Positions 6,804 to 8,822 of a stretch of DNA of 8,822 bases are shown piece after piece. The number at the start of each line of letters is the position of its first letter. Position 1 is the stretch's first letter. The stretch lies in contig JAITCK010000163.1 of NCBI GenBank assembly GCA_031283115.1, positions 1-8,822 of the forward strand, in the 5' to 3' direction. The stretch is from Cellulomonadaceae bacterium. GTDB lineage: Bacteria > Actinomycetota > Actinomycetes > Actinomycetales > Cellulomonadaceae. Both the position numbers and the translations under genes were made by a program. The notes below the pieces were generated by a model. The model worked only from the letters and a program-made list of their open reading frames with translations. It made no database searches and was not told where the DNA came from.

Positions 6804-7537
6804 CCGCGACACCCCTGCCCGACGCAACCCTGCCGGCGACGCCCGCCGATCTGGCCGCCATCGTCGACCACACCCTGCTCAAACCGGAAGCCACCGACGC
6901 TGACGTCACCGCACTGGTTGAGGAAGGCGCCACGCTAGGCGTTTTCTCTGTCTGCGTATCCCCGACCTTTGTTGCCTTGGCCAAAAAGGTTGCAGCAGGC
7001 CGTCTCAAAGTGGCTACCGTCTGCGGTTTTCCGTCCGGCAAAGTGGTCAGCGAAGTCAAGGCCGCCGAGGCTGCCCGGTCTGTGGCCGACGGCGCTGACG
7101 AGGTCGACATGGTTATTGACGTGGGCATGGCCAAGCAGGGACGGTTCGATGCTGTTGAGGCCGACATTGCTGCCGTCCGGTCGGCTATCCCCGGCACCCT
7201 GCTCAAAGTCATCATCGAATCGGCTGCCCTGACCGACGCTGAAATCATTGCCTGCTGTCAGGCTGCCCAACATGCTGGAGCGGACTATGTGAAAACCTCC
7301 ACCGGCTTCCACCCCACCGGCGGCGCCACCGTCCATGCGCTCGAACTTATGGCGCAGACGGTGGGCGGACACCTGGGCGTCAAAGCCTCTGGCGGCATCC
7401 GCGACCTTCCCGCCGCCCTCGCTGCCATCCAAGCCGGAGCCACCCGTCTGGGCCTGTCCGGCACGGCAGCCGTCCTCGCTGGTTTCGACGGTCCAGCATC
7501 CGCGCCCACTGCCGAGGGAAGCGTAGGAGGCTACTGA
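6800..7537 (+). CDS. deoC: Deoxyribose-phosphate aldolase, 245 aa
   Basis: This class I aldolase cleaves 2-deoxy-D-ribose-5-phosphate to acetaldehyde and glyceraldehyde-3-phosphate, the last step of deoxynucleoside catabolism. The GTG start at 6800 overlaps the add stop (GTGA) and follows GAAGGAG at 6786-6792. DHTLLKP lies near the N-terminus. [12 protein letters not shown] contains Asp103, and LKVIIES contains Lys136. DYVKTSTGF contains the Schiff-base Lys165, and VKASGGIR contains Lys195, the second active-site lysine; these correspond well to E. coli Asp102, Lys167 and Lys201. The (beta/alpha)8 domain is complete. A short Ala/Ser/Gly-rich tail (about 230-245) is probably disordered. Its substrate would come from the DeoA product after a phosphopentomutase step. 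Confidence 0.96.
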   Translation: MTATPLPDATLPATPADLAAIVDHTLLKPEATDADVTALVEEGATLGVFSVCVSPTFVALAKKVAAGRLKVATVCGFPSGKVVSEVKAAEAARSVADGADEVDMVIDVGMAKQGRFDAVEADIAAVRSAIPGTLLKVIIESAALTDAEIIACCQAAQHAGADYVKTSTGFHPTGGATVHALELMAQTVGGHLGVKASGGIRDLPAALAAIQAGATRLGLSGTAAVLAGFDGPASAPTAEGSVGGY

Positions 7538-7600
7538 CAGGTTTGTGCGGCTATGCGGGTGACGTCATGTCGCTTGCATCCATTGGTGGTGGGAGGATGA

Positions 7601-7658
7601 CGCCGCGCTCGCGCAGCGGCGGGGGCCAACTTGTCGATAATGCGGCAGACGGCTGCTG
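7601..7658. terminator. Two small hairpins in the convergent deoC / pmmB gap
   Basis: CGCCGC (7601-7606) pairs with GCGGCG (7616-7621) around a 9-base loop. A second stem, 7643-7648 with 7653-7658 (one G-U pair, ACGG loop), lies close to the - strand stop. Neither is followed by a T-run on either strand. Their place between converging genes suggests transcript ends, but the stems are short and the region is GC-rich. Confidence 0.3.
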
Positions 7659-7666
7659 GGACGCTG

Positions 7667-8822
7667 TTAGGTGGCGAGGAGAGTAGCGATTTCCTGGGTG
7701 AGGTCGTCGAGGATGCAGCGGGCAGACACGCGGGCGTCGGTGACCCGGTCGAAGATGGCATCATATTCGACGGGGTGGATGACCTCCAGGTAGCACTTGA
7801 CTTTGGGTTCGGTGCCGGAGGGGCGGATGATGACGCGGGTGTCGTCGGCAGACCGGAACAACATGCCGTCCGTTGGCGGCAGCCCCTGATAGCCGTCAGC
7901 CAGGTCAGCCGTCTCGACTATCGGTGAACCGACTAAGGCTGCGGGCGGGTTGGCTCGCAGCCGATCCATGGTTTCGGGAATCTGGGCCAGGTTGTCGAAC
8001 CGCAACGACAACTGGTCGGTGAGGAAAAGGCCGTGTTGGCGGGCAATATCGTCCAGCTGGTCGATGACGGTGCGGCCTTGCGCTTTGAGCCGGTTGGCCA
8101 GTTGGGCCATGATGAGGCCCGCCGAAATCCCGTCCTTGTCTCGCACGCTGGCCGGGTCAACGCAGAAACCGATGGCTTCTTCGTAACCGAATATCAGGCC
8201 GGGTGTGCGAGCAATCCACTTGAATCCGGTCAAAGTAGTCGCATAGCCTAGGTTGTGACCTGCGGCGATACGTTCCAGCAGGCGGGACGACACGATGGAG
8301 TTAGCCAGTATGCCAGCCGTCCCCGCCCCTGGCGAGCCGTCGCCGCCCAAGGGGTTTGCCCCGTAGGCGGCTTCGGCAGCCCGCGCCGCAACTTCGGAGC
8401 CCAGTAGGGCGCCCACCTCGTCGCCGTGCAGCATCCGCCAGCCTCCGCTGTCACCGACGCGGGGGTCGAGGACAGCCATGGCGCAGCGGTCAGCATCCGG
8501 GTCGTTGGCAATGACAATATCTGCTTCCACCTGCGAAGCCAGGGCTAGTGACAGGTCGATGGCGCCTTTTTCTTCCGGGTTGGGGAAGGAGACGGTGGGG
8601 AAGTCGGCGTCAGGTTCCACCTGCTGGGTGACAGGGTGAACGTCGGTGAACCCGGCTTGTGCGAGCACGCGGGACAGCACTGGGCCGCCCACACCGTGCA
8701 GGGCTGTGGTGACGATGCGGAGGTCACGTGGGGCGCCGTCGGACAGGTCGCCAACAGCAGCCAGGTAGGTGTCGACGATGTCGTGGTCCAGCACCGTCCA
8801 CCCGGTCTCAACGCGGGGAACG
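7667..8822 (-). CDS. pmmB: Phosphoglucomutase/phosphomannomutase family (PmmB/PGM2 type), 5'-partial
   Basis: This is an alpha-D-phosphohexomutase, which moves phosphate between C1 and C6 (or C1 and C5) of sugar phosphates. The reading frame is open to the window edge (VPRVETGWTVLDHD precedes the GTG at 8794), so that GTG is internal. The N-terminal domain with the active-site phosphoserine is outside; 384 residues are visible. Visible elements are the metal-binding loop NDPDADR (coded around 8486-8506), the sugar-specificity segments TLTGFKWI (about 8214-8234) and GYEEAIGF (about 8168-8191), and the phosphate-binding loop RPSGTEPK (about 7800-7823). DPDADR with GYEEAIGF points to the PGM2/PmmB branch rather than DGDGDR-type ManB/AlgC. 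The gene converges on deoC. In M. tuberculosis pmmB adjoins deoD and lies near add-deoA-cdd, so a phosphopentomutase role in nucleoside catabolism is plausible, though the annotated mannose or glucose role cannot be excluded. Confidence 0.9.
   Translation of the reverse strand, partial: VPRVETGWTVLDHDIVDTYLAAVGDLSDGAPRDLRIVTTALHGVGGPVLSRVLAQAGFTDVHPVTQQVEPDADFPTVSFPNPEEKGAIDLSLALASQVEADIVIANDPDADRCAMAVLDPRVGDSGGWRMLHGDEVGALLGSEVAARAAEAAYGANPLGGDGSPGAGTAGILANSIVSSRLLERIAAGHNLGYATTLTGFKWIARTPGLIFGYEEAIGFCVDPASVRDKDGISAGLIMAQLANRLKAQGRTVIDQLDDIARQHGLFLTDQLSLRFDNLAQIPETMDRLRANPPAALVGSPIVETADLADGYQGLPPTDGMLFRSADDTRVIIRPSGTEPKVKCYLEVIHPVEYDAIFDRVTDARVSARCILDDLTQEIATLLAT

Noticed and set aside
8792..8794. 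GTG at 8794 as the start of the - strand mutase.
   Set aside because: The frame continues to the window edge with family-like sequence, and the N-terminal phosphoserine domain would be missing.

Overview
This window looks like a chromosomal segment of a high-GC Gram-positive bacterium (Actinomycetota). The grounds are strongly G/C-ending codons, frequent GTG starts, 4-base GTGA gene overlaps, and a cdd-deoA-add neighbourhood with a pmmB-type phosphohexomutase. Mycobacterium tuberculosis has a comparable neighbourhood (Rv3307-Rv3315c). I cannot name the genus from the sequence alone.

Layout: positions 1-5501 (+) hold a tightly packed run. It contains a nucleoside ABC transporter ATPase (5' end cut by the window), two permeases, cytidine deaminase (cdd) and thymidine phosphorylase (deoA). 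These genes overlap by 4 bases or are separated by at most 4. A 192-base gap (5502-5693) follows. It holds a strong hairpin just after deoA and an AT-rich array of seven 10-base repeats that stands out from the surrounding GC-rich DNA. A second + strand pair follows: adenosine deaminase (add, 5694-6803) and deoxyribose-phosphate aldolase (deoC, 6800-7537), overlapping by GTGA. After a 129-base convergent gap, a phosphohexomutase of the PmmB/PGM2 type runs on the - strand and leaves the window at its 5' end. No gap exceeds 300 bases.

How the genes fit together (inference from family functions): the ABC transporter imports nucleosides. Cdd turns (deoxy)cytidine into (deoxy)uridine. DeoA splits thymidine or deoxyuridine into base and deoxyribose-1-phosphate. 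A phosphopentomutase must then make deoxyribose-5-phosphate, which DeoC cleaves to acetaldehyde and glyceraldehyde-3-phosphate. Add converts (deoxy)adenosine to (deoxy)inosine. No classical DeoB phosphopentomutase and no purine nucleoside phosphorylase is visible; the PmmB-like mutase is a plausible stand-in for the former.

The protein-coding content is an ordinary nucleoside uptake and catabolism locus. The signal not explained by known gene families is the helically phased TCTCTAT-N3 array between deoA and add. It could be a Rho-loading (rut) element, an operator for a regulator binding tandem direct repeats, or both.
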